A stretch of 64,000 nt of DNA from a virus. The position numbers and the translations under genes are program-made. The notes beneath the pieces were generated by a model, which searched no databases, was not told the origin of the DNA, and worked only from the letters and a program-made list of their open reading frames with translations. Positions 14,885-22,800 of this stretch are shown here, piece after piece. The stretch lies in the IMG/VR virus record IMGVR_UViG_3300012931_000759, positions 124,001-188,000 of that record. The stretch is one strand, 5' to 3'. Position 1 is the stretch's first letter, and each line of letters starts with the position of its first letter.

Positions 14885-17800
14885 AGTTTGTCAACCTACA
14901 TGTCCATTCGTCGATCGGTTCGATGCTAGACAGTCTCGCAACCGTGGATGGGCTTTTTTCCAGAGCGAAAGAACTTGGACAGACGGCATTAGGAATCACT
15001 GATCATGGTACACTTGCGGCCCATTTTGATGCGTACAAAATAAGCAAAACAAAAGGCTTGAAGTTTGTGCCAGGCTGTGAAGCGTATTTTGTACATGATT
15101 ACGATCCCATACCGGGAGAAAATAAGCGCAAGAAGAATGAGCCGAGGAAGCATATCATCCTCATCGCCCAGAACGACCTAGGCTACAAGAACCTCCTGTC
15201 GGCCACCTACAAGGCGTTCCAGCACAGTGAGATCACCGTGGGACGCGTGTATCCTCGCCTGAGCTGGGATATCTTGCGCGAGCACGCCGAGGGCCTAGTC
15301 TGTACCACCGCCTGTGGGCAGGGGATAGTCGCCGAGAAGCTCATGCTCGGCGACGAGCAGGGCGCCAAGGACATGGCCTCCACGCTGGCCGGGATCTTTC
15401 CCGGCCGTTTTTTCATGGAGATCCAGCCGCACCACCTGAAGGTGCCTAGGATTGATCAGGAACTGATCAATTCCGGCACCATCCGCATTGCCCGCGAGCT
15501 GGGCATCCCGCTCGTGGCAGGTGTGGACACACACTACCTGTCCAAGGGCATGGCGAAGTACAAGGACATGTTCTCTGCCCTCCGCCTGAAGCGATCGCTC
15601 GAGGAGCAGCTGTCCGACGAGGGTCCGGCGATCGACGAGTTCTACATGAAGAGCGGCGACGAGGTGTTCGAATTCTTCTCCAAGCACTACGGCGAAGAGG
15701 TGGCGACCGAGGCGGTGGGGAACACGGTGCGCATCGCGGAGGAGATGTGTGCCGAACCGGACTATCTGAAGCCGACCGGGAACCATCTTCCAGCGTACCG
15801 TCCGCAGGACGAGTCTGACTACGCGGAATTCGCGGAGTGGCGCAAAGTCAAGGTTCCGGAAACCTTGGATGAGGCCGCAGCTTTCATGCGTTTCAGGTGC
15901 TTCAAGGGCTTCATGGAGAAGTTCGGACACCGTGATCCGGAGATCCAGAAGCAGCGCTGGGACCGGGTGAAGTACGAGATCAGGATCCTGGAGAAGAACA
16001 AGTTCTCCAGCTACATGCTGGTCGTGGCCGATTTCATCAACTGGGCTAAGTCGAACGGCATCCTGGTGGGCATAGGGCGCGGCTCGGACGGAGGATGCCT
16101 GGTGGCACACCTGCTTGGTATTCATGGGGTTGATCCATTCGACTACGGCTTAATATTCGAAAGGTTCCAGAACGCCGAGAAGAAGTCTCTGCCGGATATC
16201 GACACGGACTTCACTTCGGCCGGGCGCGACATAGTCGAGGAATACGTCCGGGGTAAGTACGGGTATGACAAGTGTGCGCAGGTCAGTAACATCAACACTT
16301 TTACGCCAAAAAACACCATCAGCGAGCTCGCCCGCTCGATGAGGATTGGGGGAGGGGATGGCAAGAATTACTTCCAGACCGCTGTAGCGATCAAGGATTC
16401 CATACCGGATAAGGACGAGAAAGACCATAAGGTAACAACGCTCAAGCAAGCGCTAGAACTATCAGCCAAATTCCGGGAGTTTGCGACACAGTATCCGGAA
16501 CTCATGGAGCATGCCAAGCTTTTCATAGGCTTGGAGAAGGAGTACAGCACCCACGCCGGCGGTTTGGTTGTGTCCGACATCCCGCTGACCGAATTTGTTC
16601 CGTTGCGGATAGACAAGGACGGCAAGGTAGCCATCCAACTGGAGAAGAACCGCTGCGAGGAGCTTGGTCTGGTGAAGATGGACTTCCTGGCCATCAGCAC
16701 GCTGGATATCATAGACGAGGCTTTTAAGAATATTGCCAAACTAGGCGAGAATGGACCGGAATCGATGGAGGTGATCCCACTGGATGACCCAGAGACCTAC
16801 GCCATGATCGCCAAGGGACACACGCGGTGCGTGTTCCAACTTGGGAAAACTGGCATGATGGCGGCCCTTTGTAAACAGATAAAGCCGACCCGCATCATCG
16901 ACATCGCTATCATCAATGCCCTTGGCAGACCCTCCTCGAAATTGGTGAACAAGGACACCGGGCGTAGTGAGCGTGAGGAATTTGTTGGGCGCCGTTGCGG
17001 CGCCATTAAGGTGACATACCTCCATCCAAGCCTGGAATGTCTGAAGGAAACCAATGGTATGTGTATCATCGAGGACCAGTTGATGAAGGTGGCTCAGCAT
17101 GTTGCCGGATGGGACCTGAACAAAGCCGATGGTTTACGTAAACTTACAAAACTGAAAGAGAAAGGCAAGGATCTGGCCGCCAAGCTCGAGAAAGAGTTTG
17201 TCGAGGGTGCGATGGCCACCCATGCGATGACGAGGGAGCTTGCGCAGGAGATTTGGGACAAGATCGTGGGCAAGTTTGGAGGATATGGGTTTAACCTCAG
17301 TCATGCCGTCTTCTATTCGATCAATGGTTATTATACGGCGTATCTGAAATGCCACCATCCGGCAGCCTTCATGGCGGCTAAGCTCAAGATTGAAACCAGC
17401 AAGAACAGCATCACCAGCGACGACGAGATCGACGCGGCGAAGCAGGAGTGCAAGCGCCTGGGTATCCGCATCATGCCTCCGGACGTGAACCGGAGCGGCA
17501 CGGGCTACGAGGTGCTGGACGCCAAGACCATCATCACGGGCCTGGCGGCCATCAAGGGGCTGGGGGAGAAGGCGGCGGGCGAGATCGTGTCCAAGCAGCC
17601 CTACGCCTCCTTCGTGGATTTTCTCCAGCGCACGGATGCCAGGATCGTGAACAAGAGCAAGCTCGAGGCCATGGCGAAGGCCGGATGCTTCGACTCGCTC
17701 GGGGTGCCCCGCCGGTTTGTGTTCGAGGCGGGCAAGGACGCGCGGGAGAGGCTCAAGAGGGTGGTGGCGAAGCGCATGAAGGACGGGTACGCGGCGGAGG

Positions 17801-18294
17801 ACGCCGCGAGGGACTTCTCGCTGGGGACCTCGGACGAGTGGGACCGCAAGACCCTGCTTGAGCACGAGGCCGCGGTGCTCGGGCAATGCCTGTCGGGGAG
17901 CATCAACGAGATCTACGGTGGGTTCTTCACCGGAGTCAACGCGACGCCGCTGTCGCGCCTGAAGGCTCTCCCCAACCGCCACGAGATCGTGGTTGAGGTC
18001 CTGGTCAAGGCGGCGACCCGCGAGTTCACCATCCGCAAGGACGGGCGGAACAAGGGCCGTAAGATGATCAAGTACAGCGTTGAGGACATCGAGGGCACGG
18101 CCACCGAGCTCACGGTGTGGCCGGACCAGTACGAGATGGCCAAGCGACGGCTTTCGGACGGCGTACCGATACGGGCGCAGTGCCAAGTTAGTGACTTCAA
18201 CGGACAGAAGACGCTCATGCTTATGAAATTCCAGGAGATATATGGGGAAAAAAAGGACAAGGGCAAGGTTGACACGCCGGAGGAGGCGGGATAA
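14881..18294 (+). CDS. dnaE: DNA polymerase III alpha subunit
   Basis: 1137 aa, close to bacterial DnaE length. An N-terminal PHP domain (LHVHSS with H7 and H9; GITDHGTLAAHF) appears intact. The C-family palm carries PDIDTDF at 438-444 with catalytic D439 and D441, preceded by G-I-G-R-G-S-D-G-G. A helix-hairpin-helix (IKGLGEKAAGEIV, from residue 891) and an OB-fold region (about 1020-1120) follow. The start is the ATG at 14881 overlapping the homing gene. The first 250 bases are AT-richer than the rest. It is the replicative polymerase of this phage. No beta clamp or clamp loader is visible in the window, so it may use host ones. Confidence 0.95.
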   Translation: MKFVNLHVHSSIGSMLDSLATVDGLFSRAKELGQTALGITDHGTLAAHFDAYKISKTKGLKFVPGCEAYFVHDYDPIPGENKRKKNEPRKHIILIAQNDLGYKNLLSATYKAFQHSEITVGRVYPRLSWDILREHAEGLVCTTACGQGIVAEKLMLGDEQGAKDMASTLAGIFPGRFFMEIQPHHLKVPRIDQELINSGTIRIARELGIPLVAGVDTHYLSKGMAKYKDMFSALRLKRSLEEQLSDEGPAIDEFYMKSGDEVFEFFSKHYGEEVATEAVGNTVRIAEEMCAEPDYLKPTGNHLPAYRPQDESDYAEFAEWRKVKVPETLDEAAAFMRFRCFKGFMEKFGHRDPEIQKQRWDRVKYEIRILEKNKFSSYMLVVADFINWAKSNGILVGIGRGSDGGCLVAHLLGIHGVDPFDYGLIFERFQNAEKKSLPDIDTDFTSAGRDIVEEYVRGKYGYDKCAQVSNINTFTPKNTISELARSMRIGGGDGKNYFQTAVAIKDSIPDKDEKDHKVTTLKQALELSAKFREFATQYPELMEHAKLFIGLEKEYSTHAGGLVVSDIPLTEFVPLRIDKDGKVAIQLEKNRCEELGLVKMDFLAISTLDIIDEAFKNIAKLGENGPESMEVIPLDDPETYAMIAKGHTRCVFQLGKTGMMAALCKQIKPTRIIDIAIINALGRPSSKLVNKDTGRSEREEFVGRRCGAIKVTYLHPSLECLKETNGMCIIEDQLMKVAQHVAGWDLNKADGLRKLTKLKEKGKDLAAKLEKEFVEGAMATHAMTRELAQEIWDKIVGKFGGYGFNLSHAVFYSINGYYTAYLKCHHPAAFMAAKLKIETSKNSITSDDEIDAAKQECKRLGIRIMPPDVNRSGTGYEVLDAKTIITGLAAIKGLGEKAAGEIVSKQPYASFVDFLQRTDARIVNKSKLEAMAKAGCFDSLGVPRRFVFEAGKDARERLKRVVAKRMKDGYAAEDAARDFSLGTSDEWDRKTLLEHEAAVLGQCLSGSINEIYGGFFTGVNATPLSRLKALPNRHEIVVEVLVKAATREFTIRKDGRNKGRKMIKYSVEDIEGTATELTVWPDQYEMAKRRLSDGVPIRAQCQVSDFNGQKTLMLMKFQEIYGEKKDKGKVDTPEEAG

Positions 18295-18318
18295 GTTGGT
18301 GGTTGAGGAGGAAATTCA

Positions 18319-18945
18319 ATGAACTGCGCAAGTTGTGGAGCACAGGTCCCGGCGGCCTTCGGCCACGCGATCAGGAAGAACGAGTGTCCGGCCTGCGGTA
18401 GCGTTCTCATGGACGAGGAATCTATGGCCATCGTGGAGGAGCTACGCGGCTTTGTTCTCCAGACCGTCAAGGTCAGGGAGGAGACGGCCGACACGCTGGC
18501 GCTGGCTTTGGTCGCAGCTTATCAGATCTCCGGGCGCGGGGACGCGCCACGGCAGCCGGTGACTAGGCCCTCTGCGGCCCAGAGGCCGAAGACGGGCGCG
18601 TCCGTCCAGCGGGCCGAGGAGGAGACCGGCGAGACGGCGGATGGTGAGTTCGTCAAGGCCTCCGACCTGTTTGATCCGAACAGCCCCCTTTCCAAGGAGG
18701 AAAGGGAGGCGGAAATCCAGCGCCGCATCGAGGAACGACTGATGACCCAGGCCATGATCCCGTCCAAGGTCGCGGCCAGGGTCGCCACGGCGGCCGGGGC
18801 GGGTCGCATGTTGACGGATCGCGAGTTGGCCGAGAGTCCCATCCTGGAGGCGCAACGCCTCGCCCGCCTGGAGCGGCAGGAGGCTAACCGGATGAACAAT
18901 CCGAGCAGCATGTGTTCGCCGGTAAGCCGCAGGGACGAGACGTGA
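18319..18945 (+). CDS. Zinc-ribbon protein of unknown function
   Basis: 208 aa, preceded by GAGGAGGAAAT. An N-terminal zinc ribbon (C3-x2-C6, C23-x2-C26) is followed by a helical region, a disordered middle (residues 75-105) and a charged helical C-terminus. The order next to the polymerase suggests a replication accessory or DNA-binding role, but there is no specific family match. The stop overlaps a GTG start of the next gene. Confidence 0.55.
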   Translation: MNCASCGAQVPAAFGHAIRKNECPACGSVLMDEESMAIVEELRGFVLQTVKVREETADTLALALVAAYQISGRGDAPRQPVTRPSAAQRPKTGASVQRAEEETGETADGEFVKASDLFDPNSPLSKEEREAEIQRRIEERLMTQAMIPSKVAARVATAAGAGRMLTDRELAESPILEAQRLARLERQEANRMNNPSSMCSPVSRRDET

Positions 18946-19247
18946 CCATCCAGATCATCGACCACAAGGCCGTCGATATGACGGACGAGGAGTTCGCCTA
19001 CTACCAGAAACTGGTTCAGGAGTTCACTGTGGGTATGGCGAATGGCAAAGATCAGTTCCACGATCTTTTTGAAGTGGATGGTGACGGCTGTATTATTCTC
19101 ATCCATCCACCCATCAGGCGGCAGATAGGCTGGGGCATTTTGTTTTTTGTACAGAACCTCATGATCAATCAGCGTCTTAGGCGCATGGAGAGTCAGGTCG
19201 GCCAGTGGCTTGTGCGCCTGGCGGCGGAGGGAAGAAATGGCCAGTGA
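18942..19247 (+). CDS. Hypothetical protein with hydrophobic C-terminal half
   Basis: 101 aa, taken from GTG 18942, which overlaps the preceding TGA; an upstream GTG at 18912 would add 10 residues. The acidic N-terminal half is followed by a hydrophobic stretch (GWGILFFVQNLMINQRL) that could be a buried helix or a membrane-associated segment. No family recognised. Confidence 0.5.
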   Translation: MTIQIIDHKAVDMTDEEFAYYQKLVQEFTVGMANGKDQFHDLFEVDGDGCIILIHPPIRRQIGWGILFFVQNLMINQRLRRMESQVGQWLVRLAAEGRNGQ

Positions 19248-19728
19248 GCTTGGTGCCATCCTCGGGTTCGCGGATTTCGATCCAGAAAGGATCGACGTCA
19301 CCGAGATCAGGGAACTGACGGACGCCATCCCGCCGGATGGAAACGTCGATATTGTCATCGCCGAGGTTCTGGCGACCAAGTTCCTGCGGGGTGCCGATCG
19401 GTGCTCCGAAATCCTGGCCCAGCTGACTTGGTGGGAAGCCAAGATGGATGACGAGAAGCGGCGCGCGCTGGCGAAAGCTGCCCTTGTGACGGCCGTCGAG
19501 AAGGGTCTTAAGACGGCGACCGAGAAGCGGACGTATGCCGACGGGGATCCTGAATACCTCAAGGCATGCGAGTCGGCAAATAGGGCTAAGGCAATGAAAC
19601 AGTGGTTCAAGAACAAGCACGAGAGTCTTGTAAGCGCGCATTACCTCATGAAGGAGATCGCCAAGGGCGGAAGGTCGCACCAGGCGGCGGGCGGAAGTTC
19701 TTCATGGGGCGAACAGGAATGGAAGTGA
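19237..19728 (+). CDS. Hypothetical helical protein (163 aa)
   Basis: 163 aa. ATG 19237 follows a purine-rich GGAGGGAAGAA site inside the end of the previous gene. Mostly helical and charged, with a segment KACESANRAKAMKQWFKNKHESLVSAHYLMKE in its C-terminal half (shown by key residues W, K and E) and a Gly/Ser tail. The size and the helical, basic/acidic pattern resemble recombination or replication accessory proteins in phages, but I cannot place it. Confidence 0.55.
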   Translation: MASELGAILGFADFDPERIDVTEIRELTDAIPPDGNVDIVIAEVLATKFLRGADRCSEILAQLTWWEAKMDDEKRRALAKAALVTAVEKGLKTATEKRTYADGDPEYLKACESANRAKAMKQWFKNKHESLVSAHYLMKEIAKGGRSHQAAGGSSSWGEQEWK

Positions 19729-19906
19729 ATCAAAATGTCGACCGGACGCAAAAAGGCGCTTATCGATTATAACAGGGGCTAGGTGTATCCTAGCGTACAC
19801 GGTAATAGGATGATAGATCGCATCATAAACCGCACGCACAAGCCCAAATAGGGGCACAAAACGAACCCAGCAGGCCAAGGCCGCATGGGAAAACCAGGAG
19901 GACAAC
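19729..19906 (+). promoter_or_regulatory. Longest non-coding gap of the replication half; possible promoter/leader before the SSB gene
   Basis: About 178 bases without a supported gene. It holds a perfect hairpin (GCTAGG/CCTAGC, 19778-19794), a TATAAC-like box (19768-19773) without a clear -35 partner, and at its end GGAGGAC just before the next ATG. A 15-codon frame beginning at 19735 (MSTGRKKALIDYNRG) ends inside the hairpin and may be a leader peptide or nothing. A phage SSB is needed in quantity, so a dedicated promoter here would make sense, but no consensus can be claimed. Confidence 0.35.
19778..19794 (+). promoter_or_regulatory. Hairpin in the leader of the SSB gene
   Basis: Six-base perfect inverted repeat GCTAGG and CCTAGC around a 5-base loop. 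No T-run follows. It lies about 115 bases upstream of the SSB-like gene and could be an operator or an mRNA structure. It is short enough that chance cannot be excluded. Confidence 0.3.
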
Positions 19907-20569
19907 ATGTCACAGGAATACAAATACGGCGAGCTACAGGATTGGAACGAGGCTGAGGTCAAGACCGGATCGGAGTTCATGAAACTGGTCGAGGGCGACA
20001 ATGTCGTAAGATTCATCACGAAGCCCCACCAGTTTGCGGTTGCCTGGATTACGGATGGCAGCGGAGTTCCCCGTAAAGTTCGCGCTTCGGATCAGAGGAA
20101 TTGTCCGCTTCGAAAGCGTGGGGAGAAGATTCAGAGTAGGTGGTATGTAGGCGTCATCAGCCGCAAGGCGAAGTCTGCCCAAATCCTGGAGATCTCCAGC
20201 CAGATTGTCTCTGCCATCAAGAAACTATACAAGGATGAGGATTGGGGCGATCCAGAGCAGTACGATGTCAACATCTGCCGTGGACCTGCAGGCTCCCAGC
20301 CATTGTACACTGTCATAGCCAAGCCCAAGAGGCCTCTTAACGATGACGACAAAGCGATGGCCGCAAGATTCGTCGAGAACACCGACCTCAAGAAGATGAC
20401 GACTCCTCCAACCCCGGAGGAGGTCGCCGAGCGCCTCGCTGCCATCGAGGGCGGACAGACCAACAACAGCAAGGGACAGCAGGGCGGATCCGCCCGCAAT
20501 AACGCTGGCGGCGGCGGACGTGTCGGCTCTGATCCGAGCCTCTTTAGCTTTGACGACGAGCAGATCTAG
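19907..20569 (+). CDS. Phage single-stranded DNA-binding protein (gp32-like family)
   Basis: 220 aa. The N-terminal 150 residues follow the pattern of phage ssDNA-binding proteins: E-F-M-K-L-V-E-G-D-N-V-V-R-F, a C-P motif (NCPLRKRGEK), RWYVGVISR, LEISSQI and a WGDPEQYDVNICR segment. A flexible Gly/Asn/Gln linker (residues 180-207) leads to an acidic tip ending SFDDEQI, the usual partner-recruiting tail. It would coat single strands during DnaE/PrimPol replication and modulate RecA. A strong GGAGGAC ribosome site precedes it. Confidence 0.82.
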   Translation: MSQEYKYGELQDWNEAEVKTGSEFMKLVEGDNVVRFITKPHQFAVAWITDGSGVPRKVRASDQRNCPLRKRGEKIQSRWYVGVISRKAKSAQILEISSQIVSAIKKLYKDEDWGDPEQYDVNICRGPAGSQPLYTVIAKPKRPLNDDDKAMAARFVENTDLKKMTTPPTPEEVAERLAAIEGGQTNNSKGQQGGSARNNAGGGGRVGSDPSLFSFDDEQI

Positions 20570-20578
20570 TTACCGACC

Positions 20579-20612
20579 GACGCGGGAGTCGGCTGTGGTC
20601 GGCTCCCGCGTC
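20579..20612 (+). terminator. Strong hairpin after the SSB gene, terminator-like but lacking a T-run
   Basis: A perfect 10-base inverted repeat, GACGCGGGAG (20579-20588) and CTCCCGCGTC (20603-20612), starts 10 bases after the SSB stop codon. The following bases (CTCCATTCC) are not a T-run, so it may work as a partial terminator or as a 3' stabiliser of the SSB message. Position and strength make it the best terminator-like structure in this half. Confidence 0.5.
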
Positions 20613-20630
20613 CTCCATTCCAAACACAAC

Positions 20631-21224
20631 ATGCCGGAAATCATATCCGCACAGATTATCAGCATTGGCCGCTTTCGCGCTTTCTTTTTCGGGTCGGTGC
20701 CTCCTCGTCTTGAGGCGGCGGTGGTGTTCGACGGCCAAACCCTGAGCCAGAAGCTTGTGTTCCAGATGATGGACATCAGCTGGCGGCACGGTTTTGGATG
20801 CTCAGCTCCACAGTTCGAGGAGAAAGGCGATATGGTGTTCTCCATCGGGGCTAACCTGCCGTCGCGGCGCTCGTTGCGTCGGTATGCTTCCAGGCTCGGC
20901 GCCTGCCTGGAGGAGGTGTCCGACTTTTCGGCGGAGTTTGCGCGCCAACTAGATTTCAGTAAACTTGACGTTTCGATGTTCGGGGATCTCGACCCGGCTG
21001 CTTTGGATCTGTCGTTCATAGCGGCTGTCCGCGACCAGCAGTACAATGGCGACTGGGATCGGTTTCTGCGCGCGATGCGAGACACGGATCGGCAGGAGGA
21101 GGCACATGTGATAGAAAGGTGCCGGGTCTTCGAAAATACCAACGGCAAAGATATCGGCCTCGTTGGAGGTAAGCTTCTGGATTTACTAGCTATCCTGTCG
21201 GAAGCCCCCTCCGGTCAGAACTGA
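20631..21224 (+). CDS. Hypothetical protein (197 aa)
   Basis: 197 aa from ATG 20631, just after the hairpin; the frame is open further upstream but that part overlaps the SSB gene end and has no ribosome site. Begins PEIISAQIISIGRFRAFFFG with strong beta character, then helical. Positioned between SSB and the RuvC-like resolvase in a recombination cluster, which is the only hint of function. No family recognised. Confidence 0.55.
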   Translation: MPEIISAQIISIGRFRAFFFGSVPPRLEAAVVFDGQTLSQKLVFQMMDISWRHGFGCSAPQFEEKGDMVFSIGANLPSRRSLRRYASRLGACLEEVSDFSAEFARQLDFSKLDVSMFGDLDPAALDLSFIAAVRDQQYNGDWDRFLRAMRDTDRQEEAHVIERCRVFENTNGKDIGLVGGKLLDLLAILSEAPSGQN

Positions 21225-21229
21225 GGAAT

Positions 21230-21817
21230 ATGGGATCGCGCAGAATTGTTCTTGAACCAGGATTTGACAGGAGCGGGACCGTTCTTGGCCTCGACTGTAG
21301 CTCGAAAACCATCGGCTGGGGACTTCTTGGCACACATCCCCCGGTTCTGGTAGCGCATGGACATTTCAATCCGTTACCCTCTAAACACTCCCTGATGGCC
21401 CGTCTGTCCGACGTATTTGACAGAATCACCACCCTGTGTGTCGAGCTTCGGCCGGATTTGGTGGCTGTCGAAGACATCATCCAGCACATGAAACGCGGCG
21501 GCGGATCGAGCGCCCAGACCATTACTATCCTTGCGGCCTTTAACCGCGTGGCGTCCCTTGCGGCCTGGCGGCAGGTCTGTGGAGGTCTTTCGTTCTATCC
21601 GGTCGCTACCATACGTAAAACAATCCGCGAGGGTGTCGGGCGGCAGACCAAGATCGAGAAGGAAGACATGCCGGTCGTCGTTCGGGCGCATTTGTGCCCG
21701 AAATTCTCGGATGTCATCTCCAAGCGGGGAGCCGTATCCGATTTTACGATGGACGAGGCCGACGGGATTGCCGTCGCCTGGTGCCACGTCCTCACGCTCG
21801 AAAGGGAAAGCAGATGA
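21230..21817 (+). CDS. RuvC-like Holliday junction resolvase
   Basis: 195 aa RNase-H-fold nuclease. GLDCSSKTIGW holds the first acidic residue (D22), LVAVED the second (E81), and the C-terminal MDEADGIAVAW the last pair (D175, D178), the arrangement of RuvC. The central helical segment (GGSSAQTITILAAFNRV) matches the RuvC region following the second acid. It would resolve four-way junctions from recombination and clear branches before packaging. TGAGGAAT precedes the start, and its stop overlaps the dnaJ start. Confidence 0.85.
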   Translation: MGSRRIVLEPGFDRSGTVLGLDCSSKTIGWGLLGTHPPVLVAHGHFNPLPSKHSLMARLSDVFDRITTLCVELRPDLVAVEDIIQHMKRGGGSSAQTITILAAFNRVASLAAWRQVCGGLSFYPVATIRKTIREGVGRQTKIEKEDMPVVVRAHLCPKFSDVISKRGAVSDFTMDEADGIAVAWCHVLTLERESR

Positions 21818-22800
21818 GGAATCCGCATGAGATTCTCGGTGTGGCACCAAACGCCTCCGACGGGGATATCAAGAAGGCCTATAAGAAGATGGCTATGGAG
21901 TGGCATCCTGACCACCATGGCGGCAGCAAGGAGGCCGAGGAGAAGTTTAAGGAAATCAACGCGGCATACCAGATCCTGACCGGCAAGGCCAAGAACCAGG
22001 AGTCGGTTTTCCGCCCTAGCGCGACCGACGAGGAGGTGTTTGAGTTCTTCAGGAACGGCGGAGGATTCCCCTTTGATGACGTGTTTGCGCCTTTCATGCA
22101 CCGCGCGCGCATGCGTGTAAGTCTGACCATCATGATTTCTTTGGAGGAGGCCTATGCGGGTGGTCGCAAGACGATCCAGTACACAAGGCAGGATCCGTGC
22201 CCCGGTTGCGGTGGACACGGCCGCGAGATTAACGAGGAGGCCTGTACGTCCTGCGGCGGTTCCGGCAGGACGGCCGCATCCACAAGTTCTACCGTGTTCA
22301 CTATCATGTTTACCTGTCAGGCATGCTCTGGCCTTGGCAAAAAGTTCGGTAACGTCTGCGCCAAGTGCCGAGGTGCGCGCAACGTTACAACCCAGCGCGA
22401 AACTGTAGTAGATCTGCCGAAAGGGATCTCAGACGGCCAGCGTCTGGATGCGGCGGACGGATCGCAGATCATAGTGCGTTATCTTCCCCATCCATCCCTA
22501 TCGATAGTACCTGGTACACTAAATACGCAGAGCGAAGCGGAGGTGGGAATTTTCGATCTGATACTTGGCGGCAGCGTTTCTGTAAAGACGCTTGCCGGGG
22601 AAATGAGCGTAAAGATCGAACCTGGATGGCGGCCTGGCAATTCGCTCCGCATGAGAGGTGCGGGAATGGCTGGCTGCCAGGGGGCCAAGGGAGACCACAT
22701 TCTCCGTATTTGGGCGAGGATGCCCGCGCTCACAGAGGAGCAAAGGAAGGCTCTTGAGGCAATGAGGGCCAAGATCGAAGGAGGGGCTTATGGCAAGTGA
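21814..22800 (+). CDS. dnaJ: DnaJ co-chaperone
   Basis: 328 aa. J domain at 1-62 with HPD at 31-33, a short Gly/Phe region (GGGFPFDD), then a cysteine-rich zinc domain with four C-x-x-C-x-G-x-G-type repeats starting at C129, C144, C168 and C182 (the last degenerate to CAKCRGAR), and the paired beta C-terminal substrate-binding domains. It is a type-I (DnaJ/Hsp40) architecture slightly shorter than bacterial DnaJ (about 375 aa). The intact HPD implies it can stimulate the host DnaK ATPase. ATGA overlap with the resolvase; the RecA gene starts inside its end. Confidence 0.93.
   Translation: MRNPHEILGVAPNASDGDIKKAYKKMAMEWHPDHHGGSKEAEEKFKEINAAYQILTGKAKNQESVFRPSATDEEVFEFFRNGGGFPFDDVFAPFMHRARMRVSLTIMISLEEAYAGGRKTIQYTRQDPCPGCGGHGREINEEACTSCGGSGRTAASTSSTVFTIMFTCQACSGLGKKFGNVCAKCRGARNVTTQRETVVDLPKGISDGQRLDAADGSQIIVRYLPHPSLSIVPGTLNTQSEAEVGIFDLILGGSVSVKTLAGEMSVKIEPGWRPGNSLRMRGAGMAGCQGAKGDHILRIWARMPALTEEQRKALEAMRAKIEGGAYGK

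Noticed and set aside
17134-18186. A 350-codon minus-strand frame over the dnaE 3' half
   Set aside because: Opposite to conserved DnaE sequence in a GC-rich stretch where stop codons are rare on all frames. No independent support.
19735-19782. A 15-codon peptide before the SSB gene
   Set aside because: Too short and without a convincing ribosome site. Mentioned as part of the gap instead.
19790-19890. Possible tRNA in the gap before the SSB gene
   Set aside because: No GTTCGA-type T-arm and no matching acceptor stem could be found by reading both strands.
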